Assembly (NCBI GenBank): GCA_023231065.1
Contig: JALNWE010000074.1
Location: 1-13,483 of the forward strand
Direction: 5' to 3'
Length of the DNA: 13,483 nucleotides
Source: Bacteroidales bacterium
GTDB lineage: Bacteria > Bacteroidota > Bacteroidia > Bacteroidales > FEN-979
The notes below the pieces were generated by a model that was not told the origin of the DNA, did not search any database, and worked only from the letters and a program-made list of their open reading frames with translations. Shown here piece by piece: positions 1-6,192 of this stretch. The position numbers and the translations under genes are program-made. The stretch's first letter is position 1; each line of letters opens with the position of its first letter.

Positions 1-1
1 T

Positions 2-919
2 CCGATCGCCATCGGACTCATTGTAATGATGTACCCGCCGCTTGCAAAAGTCAAGTATGAAGAGCTGGGTGACGTTTTCAAAAACACGAAGATCCTCGGA
101 TTGTCGCTCGTTCAAAACTGGGTGATCGGCCCTGTGTTAATGTTCTTACTGGCCATTATATTCCTGCAATTCAACATTGATTATATGTATGGATTGATCC
201 TGATTGGCCTGGCAAGATGCATCGCAATGGTTATCGTATGGAATGAGCTGGCCAAAGGTGATACCGAATATTGTGCCGGATTGGTTGCCTTCAATTCCAT
301 TTTTCAGGTACTTCTTTTCTCGGTTTATGCCTATTTGTTTATTGCTGTATTTCCGGCCTGGTTCGGATTATCGACAAACCATGCTGTTGAAAGCATTACC
401 ATCGGGCAGATTGCAAAAAGCGTATTCATCTATCTCGGGATTCCTTTTATAGCAGGTTTCCTTACACGCTTTATCCTGATCCGGGTCAAAAACAAAGCGT
501 GGTATCATACGAAGTTTATTCCAAAAATCAGTCCGCTTACCCTGATCGCTCTCCTTTTCACAATACTGGTTATGTTTTCATTGAAAGGTGAATATATTGT
601 AAAAATTCCGTTGGATGTGATCCGCATCGCCATCCCACTTACCATCTATTTCATCATCATGTTCTTCCTTTCCTTTTTTATGAGCATGAAAGTCGGGGCA
701 ACTTATGAACAGGCGGCCACGCTATCATTCACGGCTGCCAGCAACAATTTTGAATTAGCCATTGCTGTCGCCATTGCCGTTTTCGGGATCAATTCCGGTG
801 AAGCCTTTGCAGCGGTGATCGGTCCGCTGGTAGAAGTTCCAGTCCTTATATCACTGGTGCATGTCGCGTTGAAATTCAGGGAGAAATATTTCAGGAACGG
901 GGTAGAAAATCACGGATAA
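2..919 (+). CDS. acr3: ACR3-family arsenite efflux permease (5' end outside window)
   Basis: The reading frame is open from the left edge (about 306 residues visible), so the N-terminus is missing; ATG codons at 26 and 29 are internal. The protein is almost entirely hydrophobic, with about eight membrane spans. It carries the ACR3 signature LARCIAMVIVWNELAKGD, whose cysteine (codon 218-220) matches the conserved cysteine required for arsenite transport in this family. The conserved C-terminal glutamate in LVEVPVLISLV (codon 833-835) is also present. ACR3 proteins are inner-membrane arsenite/proton antiporters of the BART superfamily. They usually sit in ars operons with arsR or arsC; no such partner is seen downstream, and upstream lies outside the window. 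Family assignment is firm; the substrate is inferred from family. Confidence 0.93.
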   Translation, partial: PIAIGLIVMMYPPLAKVKYEELGDVFKNTKILGLSLVQNWVIGPVLMFLLAIIFLQFNIDYMYGLILIGLARCIAMVIVWNELAKGDTEYCAGLVAFNSIFQVLLFSVYAYLFIAVFPAWFGLSTNHAVESITIGQIAKSVFIYLGIPFIAGFLTRFILIRVKNKAWYHTKFIPKISPLTLIALLFTILVMFSLKGEYIVKIPLDVIRIAIPLTIYFIIMFFLSFFMSMKVGATYEQAATLSFTAASNNFELAIAVAIAVFGINSGEAFAAVIGPLVEVPVLISLVHVALKFREKYFRNGVENHG

Positions 920-1044
920 TGGATTTCTGAGGTTGTTCCAAATCCTGTTTTTGCGACACCATCGTCAGGGGAACCGACGTTGATTTCAGGATATGAAAAA
1001 AAAAGTCACAGAAAAATGAACTTATCAACGCGGACCTGATAAAA

Positions 1045-2118
1045 GTGAGACGGAAATTTCCCATAATTCAGATATTTACGACGCTTTTAGCGGTAGGATT
1101 TTGTAAGGAAGCGCTTCCACAGGAAAAACCTGTCTGTTCGATGATTTCGGAGGAAATGATTTTTACCCGTGCGCCTTTTCAACAATGCCATGCTTCGACC
1201 CTGGTTGGTCTGGACAAAGGGAACCTGATGGCAGCATGGTTTGGGGGATCGTATGAGGGCGCCAAAGATGTTTGTATTTGGGCCTCCATACAACAAAACA
1301 AGAAATGGTCCCCTCCATACAAGATCGTATGCGGGGAGATTTCAGATACCCTTCGTTATGCATGCTGGAACCCCGTATTATTCCGAGCTGGTAAAAAACG
1401 TCTTATATTGTATTATAAAACCGGGCCTTCTCCCCGCGAATGGTGGGGCATGTCAGTCATTTCATCCGATAACGGAAAAACCTGGTCAAACCCAAAGCCC
1501 CTCGATAACATCCTCGGCCCTGTGCGGAACAAACCGGTAATCCTGGCTTCCGGAACATGGTTAAATCCTTCAAGCAAAGAAACGATGGATCGGTGGCAGG
1601 TTTTCGTAGAACGTTCAACCAATCAGGGATTAACCTGGGAATCAATGCCCATCGATACAGGGAACAGGGCCAAGGTAATACAACCTGCTTTGTTGGTTAA
1701 TTCCAAAGGGGAGATCCAGGCGCTTTGCCGCAGTGATCAGGATTTTATCATGGAAAGCTGGTCATGCGACGATGGTAAAAGCTGGAGCCCTCTGAAGAAA
1801 ACCAAAATCCCAAACCCCAATTCAGGGATCGATGCTATTACGCTCCGTTCCGGATTGAAAATTCTGGTTTTTAACCCGATGCCCGGTGGCAAGGATTGGG
1901 TTAACGGACGCAACCTGCTTAGCGTGGCCATTTCAAAGGACGGAGCCGTATGGACTGATGTTATGGACCTGGAAAACAAGCCAGTAGGGGAATTCAGCTA
2001 TCCTGCTATTATACAAACATCGGATGGCCTTGTTCACATCAGTTACACCTATAACAGGGCAACCATCAAACACGTCGTCCTGAAGTTTAATTCAGAAAAT
2101 CCCCATCCGGAATTATAA
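1045..2118 (+). CDS. Exported BNR/Asp-box sialidase-like protein
   Basis: 357 residues. The start is GTG: the frame is open back to a TGA at 994-996, but no ATG or TTG occurs in it before this codon. The N-terminus has a basic start and hydrophobic stretch (about residues 2-19) like a signal peptide. The cysteine at 20 is not in a good lipobox. Four Asp-box repeats (S-x-D/N-x-G-x-T/S/V-W type) lie near residues 140-147, 191-198, 240-247 and 297-303, as expected of a six-bladed beta-propeller. The segments AWFGGSYEGAKDVCIW and FSYPAIIQTSDGLVHISY are typical of the BNR_2 sialidase-like family of Bacteroidota and plants. Members are often annotated exo-alpha-sialidase, but many are uncharacterised and probably act on other glycans, so the activity is uncertain. 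It begins 125 bp after the arsenite pump gene, with no clear promoter between. Confidence 0.88.
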   Translation: MRRKFPIIQIFTTLLAVGFCKEALPQEKPVCSMISEEMIFTRAPFQQCHASTLVGLDKGNLMAAWFGGSYEGAKDVCIWASIQQNKKWSPPYKIVCGEISDTLRYACWNPVLFRAGKKRLILYYKTGPSPREWWGMSVISSDNGKTWSNPKPLDNILGPVRNKPVILASGTWLNPSSKETMDRWQVFVERSTNQGLTWESMPIDTGNRAKVIQPALLVNSKGEIQALCRSDQDFIMESWSCDDGKSWSPLKKTKIPNPNSGIDAITLRSGLKILVFNPMPGGKDWVNGRNLLSVAISKDGAVWTDVMDLENKPVGEFSYPAIIQTSDGLVHISYTYNRATIKHVVLKFNSENPHPEL

Positions 2119-2119
2119 G

Positions 2120-2146
2120 AGGTTTCTTTCTTTAACCCCGATCCGG
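2120..2146. repeat. 27-bp direct repeat, copy 1
   Basis: This 27-bp sequence (starting AGGTTTCTTTCTTTAACC) recurs without mismatch at 2917-2943 in the same orientation. A degenerate similarity of roughly 25 bp follows both copies (ATGG, TTTAATTCC, CCTTTAC). This copy starts two bases after the stop of the sialidase-like gene and ends 25 bp before the stop of the minus-strand small membrane protein, so it lies in a convergent gap. Its function is unknown. Confidence 0.85.
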
Positions 2147-2171
2147 GAAATGGCCTTTAATTCCAGTTCCT

Positions 2172-2303
2172 TTACTTCAATAATGATGTAACTAAGTAAG
2201 AAACAGCGGCCAGAATTACAATAAAGCCGATAAATAATAGCAGAAAACGCCCGAAAGTCCCTTTTTTTCTTGAATTATCATTTGAATTATCCATTGTTTC
2301 CAT
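2172..2303 (-). CDS. Small single-span membrane protein, 43 residues
   Basis: This minus-strand ORF begins METMDNSNDNSRKKG, a polar, then basic N-terminus. One hydrophobic helix follows at about residues 20-42 (FLLLFIGFIVILAAVSYLV), and the protein ends in lysine. The layout fits a one-span inner-membrane small protein with the charged end in the cytoplasm. A second in-frame ATG at codon 4 is an alternative start. No good -7 box lies upstream. The clean hydrophobic profile and lack of internal stops argue for a real gene, but the size makes this uncertain. No family is recognised. It ends inside the degenerate tail of the 27-bp repeat. Confidence 0.5.
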   Translation of the reverse strand: METMDNSNDNSRKKGTFGRFLLLFIGFIVILAAVSYLVTSLLK

Positions 2304-2518
2304 ATTTCAATTTTACTTTTAATATAAAGAGTCCACTCAAGCAACTACGTTTATCGCCAGATCGTTAAGACGTCAATTTATACATGTGTGTTTGATTTTC
2401 GCGATAAAAACAATAAAATTGCTTTTTGGAGTAAACACATAAAACAATACTCCGATCATGATCTATCCTTGACCATCGATCAAAAATTAATAGGATTAAA
2501 ACGGAGAATGGGAATGAA

Positions 2519-2543
2519 TCAGATCTGTAGTTTACAGATCTGA
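2519..2543. repeat. Perfect 11-bp inverted repeat with 3-nt loop
   Basis: TCAGATCTGTA (2519-2529) and TACAGATCTGA (2533-2543) are exact reverse complements separated by GTT. The stem includes the stop codon of the minus-strand secreted protein gene. On the minus strand the stem is followed by a pyrimidine-rich but not T-only stretch, so it is not a textbook rho-independent terminator. It could be a terminator-like or RNA-stabilising hairpin, or an operator. Confidence 0.7.
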
Positions 2544-2863
2544 CTAAGAAGTATAGTATTGATAATATATGAAACGTCAGGGGAATAGACGCTGGCTATA
2601 GAACAAGGCGCTATTTTCATGGATTCGTTAAATGCCTGCCGTTCAGGAAAGCATTTCACCATGGGTGGGATTGTAAAATGGTGTATTCTTTCGATATTCG
2701 GGATAAGGTATTCCAGGGAAAAGGCATGAAGCTGATCGAATTTCATGATCCCGTCACCGGATATTTGTTCCAGTGTAAATGTCCCTGAATATCCCGGAAA
2801 AGGTAAAAATGTTAAAACGAAGAAAATGATAAAAAGAAAACGAAATTTTCTGAAGATTTTCAT
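2519..2863 (-). CDS. Short secreted protein of unknown function, possibly C-terminally truncated
   Basis: 114 residues from the ATG at 2863, beginning MKIFRKFRFLFIIFFVLTFL, a clear signal peptide (about residues 1-26, probably cleaved near GYS-G). The frame also has an ATG at 2887, but that codon lies inside the -7 promoter box (2885-2892), so 2863 is the credible start. The mature part has no recognised domain. It contains two cysteines (in VKCFPE and APCSIA) and a third near the end. The C-terminal stretch SYIINTILLSQICKLQI is less like the rest, and its last codons fall in a perfect hairpin. The gene may therefore have lost its original 3' end. Confidence 0.5.
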   Translation of the reverse strand: MKIFRKFRFLFIIFFVLTFLPFPGYSGTFTLEQISGDGIMKFDQLHAFSLEYLIPNIERIHHFTIPPMVKCFPERQAFNESMKIAPCSIASVYSPDVSYIINTILLSQICKLQI

Positions 2864-2884
2864 TTGAATGTCAACCGTGCAATG

Positions 2885-2917
2885 CAAAGATAGTAAAAAT
2901 CCATCTGTTCTTTCAAA
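2885..2917 (-). promoter_or_regulatory. Bacteroidota-type promoter for the minus-strand secreted protein
   Basis: On the minus strand a TTTG (2914-2917) is followed after 21 bp by TATCTTTG (2885-2892). This matches the primary sigma consensus of Bacteroides relatives (TTTG, about 19-21 bp, TAnnTTTG). Transcription would begin near 2878, about 15 bases before the ATG at 2863. The -33 element overlaps the first base of repeat copy 2. Confidence 0.7.
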
Positions 2918-2943
2918 GGTTTCTTTCTTTAACCCCGATCCGG
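2917..2943. repeat. 27-bp direct repeat, copy 2
   Basis: Exact copy of the sequence at 2120-2146, 797 bp further on and in the same orientation. It sits just upstream of the minus-strand promoter and in the leader region of the alpha/beta hydrolase gene. The two copies bracket the segment holding the two small minus-strand genes. Confidence 0.85.
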
Positions 2944-3042
2944 AACATGGTTTTAATTCCTTTACCTTTACACGGACAAAGGGGTCATTATACGATTAAA
3001 GAATTATTCAACCAGGGTAACTGATTTACTTCTTTGAAAACC

Positions 3043-3087
3043 ATGGGACAAAATGACAGATTATTTAAAAAAATCATTAACAGATGA
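3043..3087 (+). CDS. Possible 14-residue upstream ORF overlapping the hydrolase start
   Basis: ATG at 3043 opens a 14-codon frame (MGQNDRLFKKIINR). Its TGA (3085-3087) overlaps the ATG of the hydrolase gene (3084) as ATGA. Such an overlap can couple translation of a leader to the main gene, and no Shine-Dalgarno sequence precedes the hydrolase. It may equally be chance in AT-rich DNA. Confidence 0.2.
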   Translation: MGQNDRLFKKIINR

Positions 3088-3971
3088 AAAAAATATGGAT
3101 TTTTATACTGATGGCATTTTTGATGCAATCTGTTTTTGCGCTGAAGCCGGGTAAAAAATATGATTTTAAACCTGAAGGCTATGGAATGATATACAAAGAA
3201 TTCAAAGCAAAAACATCGGATAAGATTAAAATTAATGTCTGGTTTTTCCCCGCCCAGGATTCTTTACTATTCAAATACTATAAAAATCCGAAAAAACTAG
3301 AGTATAAAACAATAGACAATAAAAAACGACCGACAATAATAGTTTGTCCGCAGGATATGGGGACTATGGATGGCATGTTTCAATATGCCAGAATAATGTG
3401 TCCGAAAGGATACAATGTTGTAACCTTTGACTGGCGGGGATTTGGAGGAAGCGAGAAATGGCCGATAAACGAAGATTACCTTTGTTATACTGAATTTTTT
3501 ATGGATATCGATGCAGTAGTAGATAAAGTAAAATTATTGGAAGAGGTTGATGCTTCTAAAATTGGAATTTGTGGTTATTCTATGCCTGCATTTCAATCTT
3601 TTCCTGTGTTTCAAAAAAGAAGTGATATTAAATGTTATGTGGGCGGAGCCCTATCAGCAGATTTAGATACGATAGTTGGATACTGGGCAAAACATAATAA
3701 AAAGTTGATAATACCAGAAGATTATACAAGGGATTTATATCCTGAAAATATTGCAGATAAGGTTACTAAACCATGTTTATTGATAGTTGGCGAACTCGAC
3801 GAAATAACACCTGCAAAAAGGGTAGAACAGGATATTTATAACAAATTAAAAGGGGAAAAAGAAATCTGGATAATTAAAGGCGTCGGACATGGCGCTCAGT
3901 TTTATAAAGAAGGTAGTTTTCATAATTATGTGAATAGGATGGTCGTGTTTTATGATAAACACTTAAAATGA
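3084..3971 (+). CDS. Exported alpha/beta hydrolase with GYSMP nucleophile motif
   Basis: 295 residues. A signal peptide of about 19 residues (MKKIWIFILMAFLMQSVFA) suggests export to the periplasm. The alpha/beta hydrolase fold is indicated by the strand and oxyanion region TIIVCPQD, the segment VVTFDWRGFGGSE, and a full candidate triad: Ser166 in CGYSMP, Asp239 in VGELDEITP and His269 in GVGHG. The nucleophile elbow is unusual because the last glycine of GxSxG is proline. The best description is a serine hydrolase (esterase, lipase or peptidase-like); the substrate is not readable. The gene looks AT-rich against its neighbours: two 60-base lines counted by hand (3301, 3481) have 20 and 15 G+C, whereas a line in the large activase gene (12241) has 33. 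That is compatible with a different origin. Confidence 0.82.
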   Translation: MKKIWIFILMAFLMQSVFALKPGKKYDFKPEGYGMIYKEFKAKTSDKIKINVWFFPAQDSLLFKYYKNPKKLEYKTIDNKKRPTIIVCPQDMGTMDGMFQYARIMCPKGYNVVTFDWRGFGGSEKWPINEDYLCYTEFFMDIDAVVDKVKLLEEVDASKIGICGYSMPAFQSFPVFQKRSDIKCYVGGALSADLDTIVGYWAKHNKKLIIPEDYTRDLYPENIADKVTKPCLLIVGELDEITPAKRVEQDIYNKLKGEKEIWIIKGVGHGAQFYKEGSFHNYVNRMVVFYDKHLK

Positions 3972-3990
3972 AAAACCCTGTATAATCAGG
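3971..3990 (-). terminator. Weak terminator-like hairpin, minus strand
   Basis: Read on the minus strand: CCTG, loop ATTATA, CAGG, then G and five T. A 4-bp stem is short for an intrinsic terminator, but it lies at the end of the minus-strand genes and faces the convergent hydrolase gene. Confidence 0.25.
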
Positions 3991-4093
3991 CAGGCCGCCT
4001 CGCGGACACACCCCACACTTGCCTGAATATTTCCGCATTGCCCATGTTGATCAGCTCTTCCGGCGGCCAGACTTTCGTGGGATTTTCACCCAT
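3986..4093 (-). CDS. Possible 35-residue ORF or gene remnant
   Basis: A minus-strand frame beginning MGENPTKVWPPEELINMGNA runs to a TGA at 3986-3988. It lies just downstream of the six-span membrane protein gene. The same frame is open upstream of its ATG into the 3' end of that gene (one frame off), so it could be a separate small gene or a displaced C-terminal tail. The codons look coding-like (many G or C third positions), but no family is recognised. Confidence 0.3.
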   Translation of the reverse strand: MGENPTKVWPPEELINMGNAEIFRQVWGVSARRPA

Positions 4094-4113
4094 CTCTGGA
4101 AAAAGAGAAGGAG

Positions 4114-4710
4114 TTAAATGGCATGTTCGCGTAGCAACCGTTTTTTTCTTTTAAAGATGGTAGTGAAAGCAAGTCCGGCTACAATATTCAGGATGGTTAT
4201 ATCGAAATAGGTCCCTTTTGTAAAAGGCAGCCATGTGGTTCTTTTGAGGATCGATATCAATACCGCAAAGGTCATCAGGCAAGCCCAAACCACCGTTATA
4301 AACCGGCACCCGCGGATGAAATTTTTATCATCCCATTGCTCTTTCGGCAAACCTCTCCGGGCATATTGCAAGGCAAAGGGTTTTCCGATCAGGACCGAAA
4401 ACCACATAATGGTGGTAAGCGCCACGTTGGATAATAAATCCATTTCCCTGGCCACCCATACATTATTCAGAAAATCGACCGCGATAAGACAAAAAAGAAA
4501 AAAGACGCAGGTCCCCCATTGAAGGATAAATCCGTGTTTTAAATCGCCAAAGCCAAGGGTAACCGAAGCAACCAGGCTGATAATAACAGCTATTTTCAGG
4601 CTGGACATCGTATTGCCTGACAGAAAGAGAAAAAGCAACCATGGAAGAAAACCCAGTGTCAGAAGTCCAAGCTCTTTTAAATCAGGAATAAAACTTTTAG
4701 GATTCTTCAT
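4114..4710 (-). CDS. Integral membrane protein of unknown function
   Basis: 198 residues with about six predicted spans (near residues 12-31, 38-55, 61-80, 92-109, 137-155 and 166-186). Between spans 4 and 5 is a polar loop, GKPFALQYARRGLPKEQWDD, followed by NFIRGCR. This is the most distinctive part and the likely functional motif. The tail is strongly basic (KRKKRLLREH), consistent with a cytoplasmic C-terminus. I recognise no named family or activity. It is the only gene here preceded by a perfect Shine-Dalgarno sequence (AAGGAGGT, 8 bases before the ATG), which fixes the start. It converges with the hydrolase gene and diverges from the T9SS operon. Confidence 0.8.
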   Translation of the reverse strand: MKNPKSFIPDLKELGLLTLGFLPWLLFLFLSGNTMSSLKIAVIISLVASVTLGFGDLKHGFILQWGTCVFFLFCLIAVDFLNNVWVAREMDLLSNVALTTIMWFSVLIGKPFALQYARRGLPKEQWDDKNFIRGCRFITVVWACLMTFAVLISILKRTTWLPFTKGTYFDITILNIVAGLAFTTIFKRKKRLLREHAI

Positions 4711-4718
4711 ATCGTAAT

Positions 4719-4726
4719 ACCTCCTT
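4719..4726 (-). promoter_or_regulatory. Perfect Shine-Dalgarno site (AAGGAGGT)
   Basis: The minus-strand sequence AAGGAGGT ends 8 bases before the ATG at 4710. It is fully complementary to the 16S anti-Shine-Dalgarno core. None of the other starts in this window has such a site, and it is uncommon in Bacteroidota. Confidence 0.7.
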
Positions 4727-4973
4727 ATCTTTCATTGAACAGATCTGTCATTTCAGGCTCATTATTCTTTGTTGCATGAAAAATCAGATAGTACAAAGGA
4801 AAGCTAAACCAATCAATGTAACCGGCGGAAACATAATATATTTATCAACAATTATATGTGAATTGGATTTCGTCCCTGCTGGTAACGCGCGACAATGGTA
4901 TATATACAAGGCTTGTGTTTAGCCGGTAAATGAAGATGACAAGGGCCCCAGGCGAAATAAGTAAAAAAAAATA

Positions 4974-5033
4974 CCTGAATTTTTATCAGGAAATAAAAAA
5001 GAAATACCTTTACAGGTAGATATTACCTGTAAA
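4974..5033. repeat. Cluster of inverted repeats upstream of the T9SS operon
   Basis: There are three overlapping structures. CCTGA (4974-4978) pairs with TCAGG (4986-4990). TACCT (5005-5009) pairs with AGGTA (5014-5018). TTTACAGGTA (5009-5018) pairs perfectly with TACCTGTAAA (5024-5033) around GATAT. The last two are mutually exclusive as RNA hairpins because they share 5014-5018. The cluster ends 55 bases before the ATG at 5089. It could be an operator with repeated half-sites or an mRNA leader structure. Confidence 0.6.
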
Positions 5034-5088
5034 AAAAAGAAAAAGCCGCAGAAATAAAGAATAACTGATAGTTATAAACCAACAGACC

Positions 5089-6192
5089 ATGAAAAAACTA
5101 TTCATTGTAATTATCATGATGTTTACTTTGGGGGCAACAAAGGCAAATCCAATCGTCCCTCCACCTGTGATCAGTGAATTTTATATTGTTAATGATTCGA
5201 CATGGTATGTTGAACTGGTATTCCAACAATATTATTATAGCTATCCAAATCTTGACGGGTTTCAAATTATATCTTCAAGCGGCAGTTCCCTGATCAAAAA
5301 TGGAATTTCGATAACGGCGGACAGTATCCTGGTACTGACACAGGAAGACTTGCAAAGCCCATTGAATTTCAACAGGAGTGGCGATTTTATATTTATTAAC
5401 GACGGATATTGGAATATTGATGAGATCCGCTTCGGTAATTTTGAAGGAGCCCAAATCTCCTCGCCCGAATATGGACAATCCCTGGTGAATTATGGTTTTC
5501 ATTGTCTGGAATATGGCAGTGAACCGAAAACGGAATATTATCTGGTAAAGGACAGTGATCCGACCATTGGGATCCTTCCTTACGAAACCAGTAATGCAAT
5601 GGGTACTTTTACCGGATTTGTTTACGACGAAACCCATCACCCTATCCCCGGACTATATTTAGGCAACAGTGACTATTTTAATGTGCCTTCTTCTGTCTGT
5701 GGAAATATTTTTTCAACCACCATCACCAATCCTGACGGAAGCTATATGGTCCCGGAATTCAGCCACTGGTGCAGGGTGGAATTTTTCTTTCAGCCTTCCG
5801 ATGTTTTGTGCGATACTGTTATAAACATTGAACCCGATACGATCAATTATTTTGAATTTAATCTGGATACCTTGATGACCAATGTGCTTCAAAACTCATT
5901 TCAAACGGATATCACCCTGTCATGCTTCCCCAACCCAACAACCGGTGAAACGACCATCTCATTCGGGATACCGTCAGACGGACATGTTGCAAAAGCCCTC
6001 CTAAAAATTTATAATTCCGATAACGAGATGATCAGGATCCTGCCTGTCAATATTGATAACTCCCAAAACCAATATGCTGTTAAATGGGATGGTTCAGGCG
6101 GCCAAAGTATTGTTCCGTCCGGAATGTATTACTGTACCCTTGAATTAGATGGCAGAAAAGTTGCTACCCACAAAATCATTGTTGCGAAATGA
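5089..6192 (+). CDS. T9SS-exported surface protein with C-terminal sorting domain
   Basis: 367 residues. A signal peptide is clear (MKKLFIVIIMMFTLGATKA, cut before NPIVPPP). An N-terminal beta-rich region of about 150 residues resembles a lamin-tail-like domain (PPVISEFYIVNDSTWYVEL). From about residue 172 (GTFTGFVYDETHHPIPGLYL) a carboxypeptidase-regulatory-like beta-sandwich segment follows, ending in a GSYMVPEF-type strand. Residues 279-367 are a type A T9SS sorting domain: CFPNPTTGETTISF near its start, NQYAVKWDG, then the VPSGMYYCTLELDGRKVATHKIIV end. Such domains route cargo through the outer membrane and are removed during surface attachment. There is no catalytic motif, so a structural or binding role is more likely than an enzymatic one. 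The gene overlaps the next by ATGA. Confidence 0.88.
   Translation: MKKLFIVIIMMFTLGATKANPIVPPPVISEFYIVNDSTWYVELVFQQYYYSYPNLDGFQIISSSGSSLIKNGISITADSILVLTQEDLQSPLNFNRSGDFIFINDGYWNIDEIRFGNFEGAQISSPEYGQSLVNYGFHCLEYGSEPKTEYYLVKDSDPTIGILPYETSNAMGTFTGFVYDETHHPIPGLYLGNSDYFNVPSSVCGNIFSTTITNPDGSYMVPEFSHWCRVEFFFQPSDVLCDTVINIEPDTINYFEFNLDTLMTNVLQNSFQTDITLSCFPNPTTGETTISFGIPSDGHVAKALLKIYNSDNEMIRILPVNIDNSQNQYAVKWDGSGGQSIVPSGMYYCTLELDGRKVATHKIIVAK

Larger units (their letters stand above)
4711..5088. other. 378-bp divergent intergenic region
   Basis: This lies between the minus-strand membrane protein gene and the T9SS operon. It contains the Shine-Dalgarno site (4719-4726) and the inverted-repeat cluster (4974-5033). 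No convincing TAnnTTTG box was found; TACCTTTA at 5005-5012 differs from it in one base and lies inside the inverted repeats. I see no protein-coding gene or known RNA family in 4740-4970. Confidence 0.5.

Noticed and set aside
2454..2463. GATCATGATC palindrome
   Set aside because: A single 10-bp palindrome in an AT-rich intergenic region with no repetition or promoter next to it.
4930..5019. 29-codon lysine/tyrosine-rich frame ending in the inverted repeats, possible leader peptide
   Set aside because: Its lysine and tyrosine content follows from A-runs in AT-rich DNA, and there is no promoter or recognisable attenuator downstream.
5275..5640. 121-codon minus-strand frame inside the T9SS cargo gene
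   Set aside because: It is antisense to a well-supported secreted protein and has no promoter or coherent protein features.
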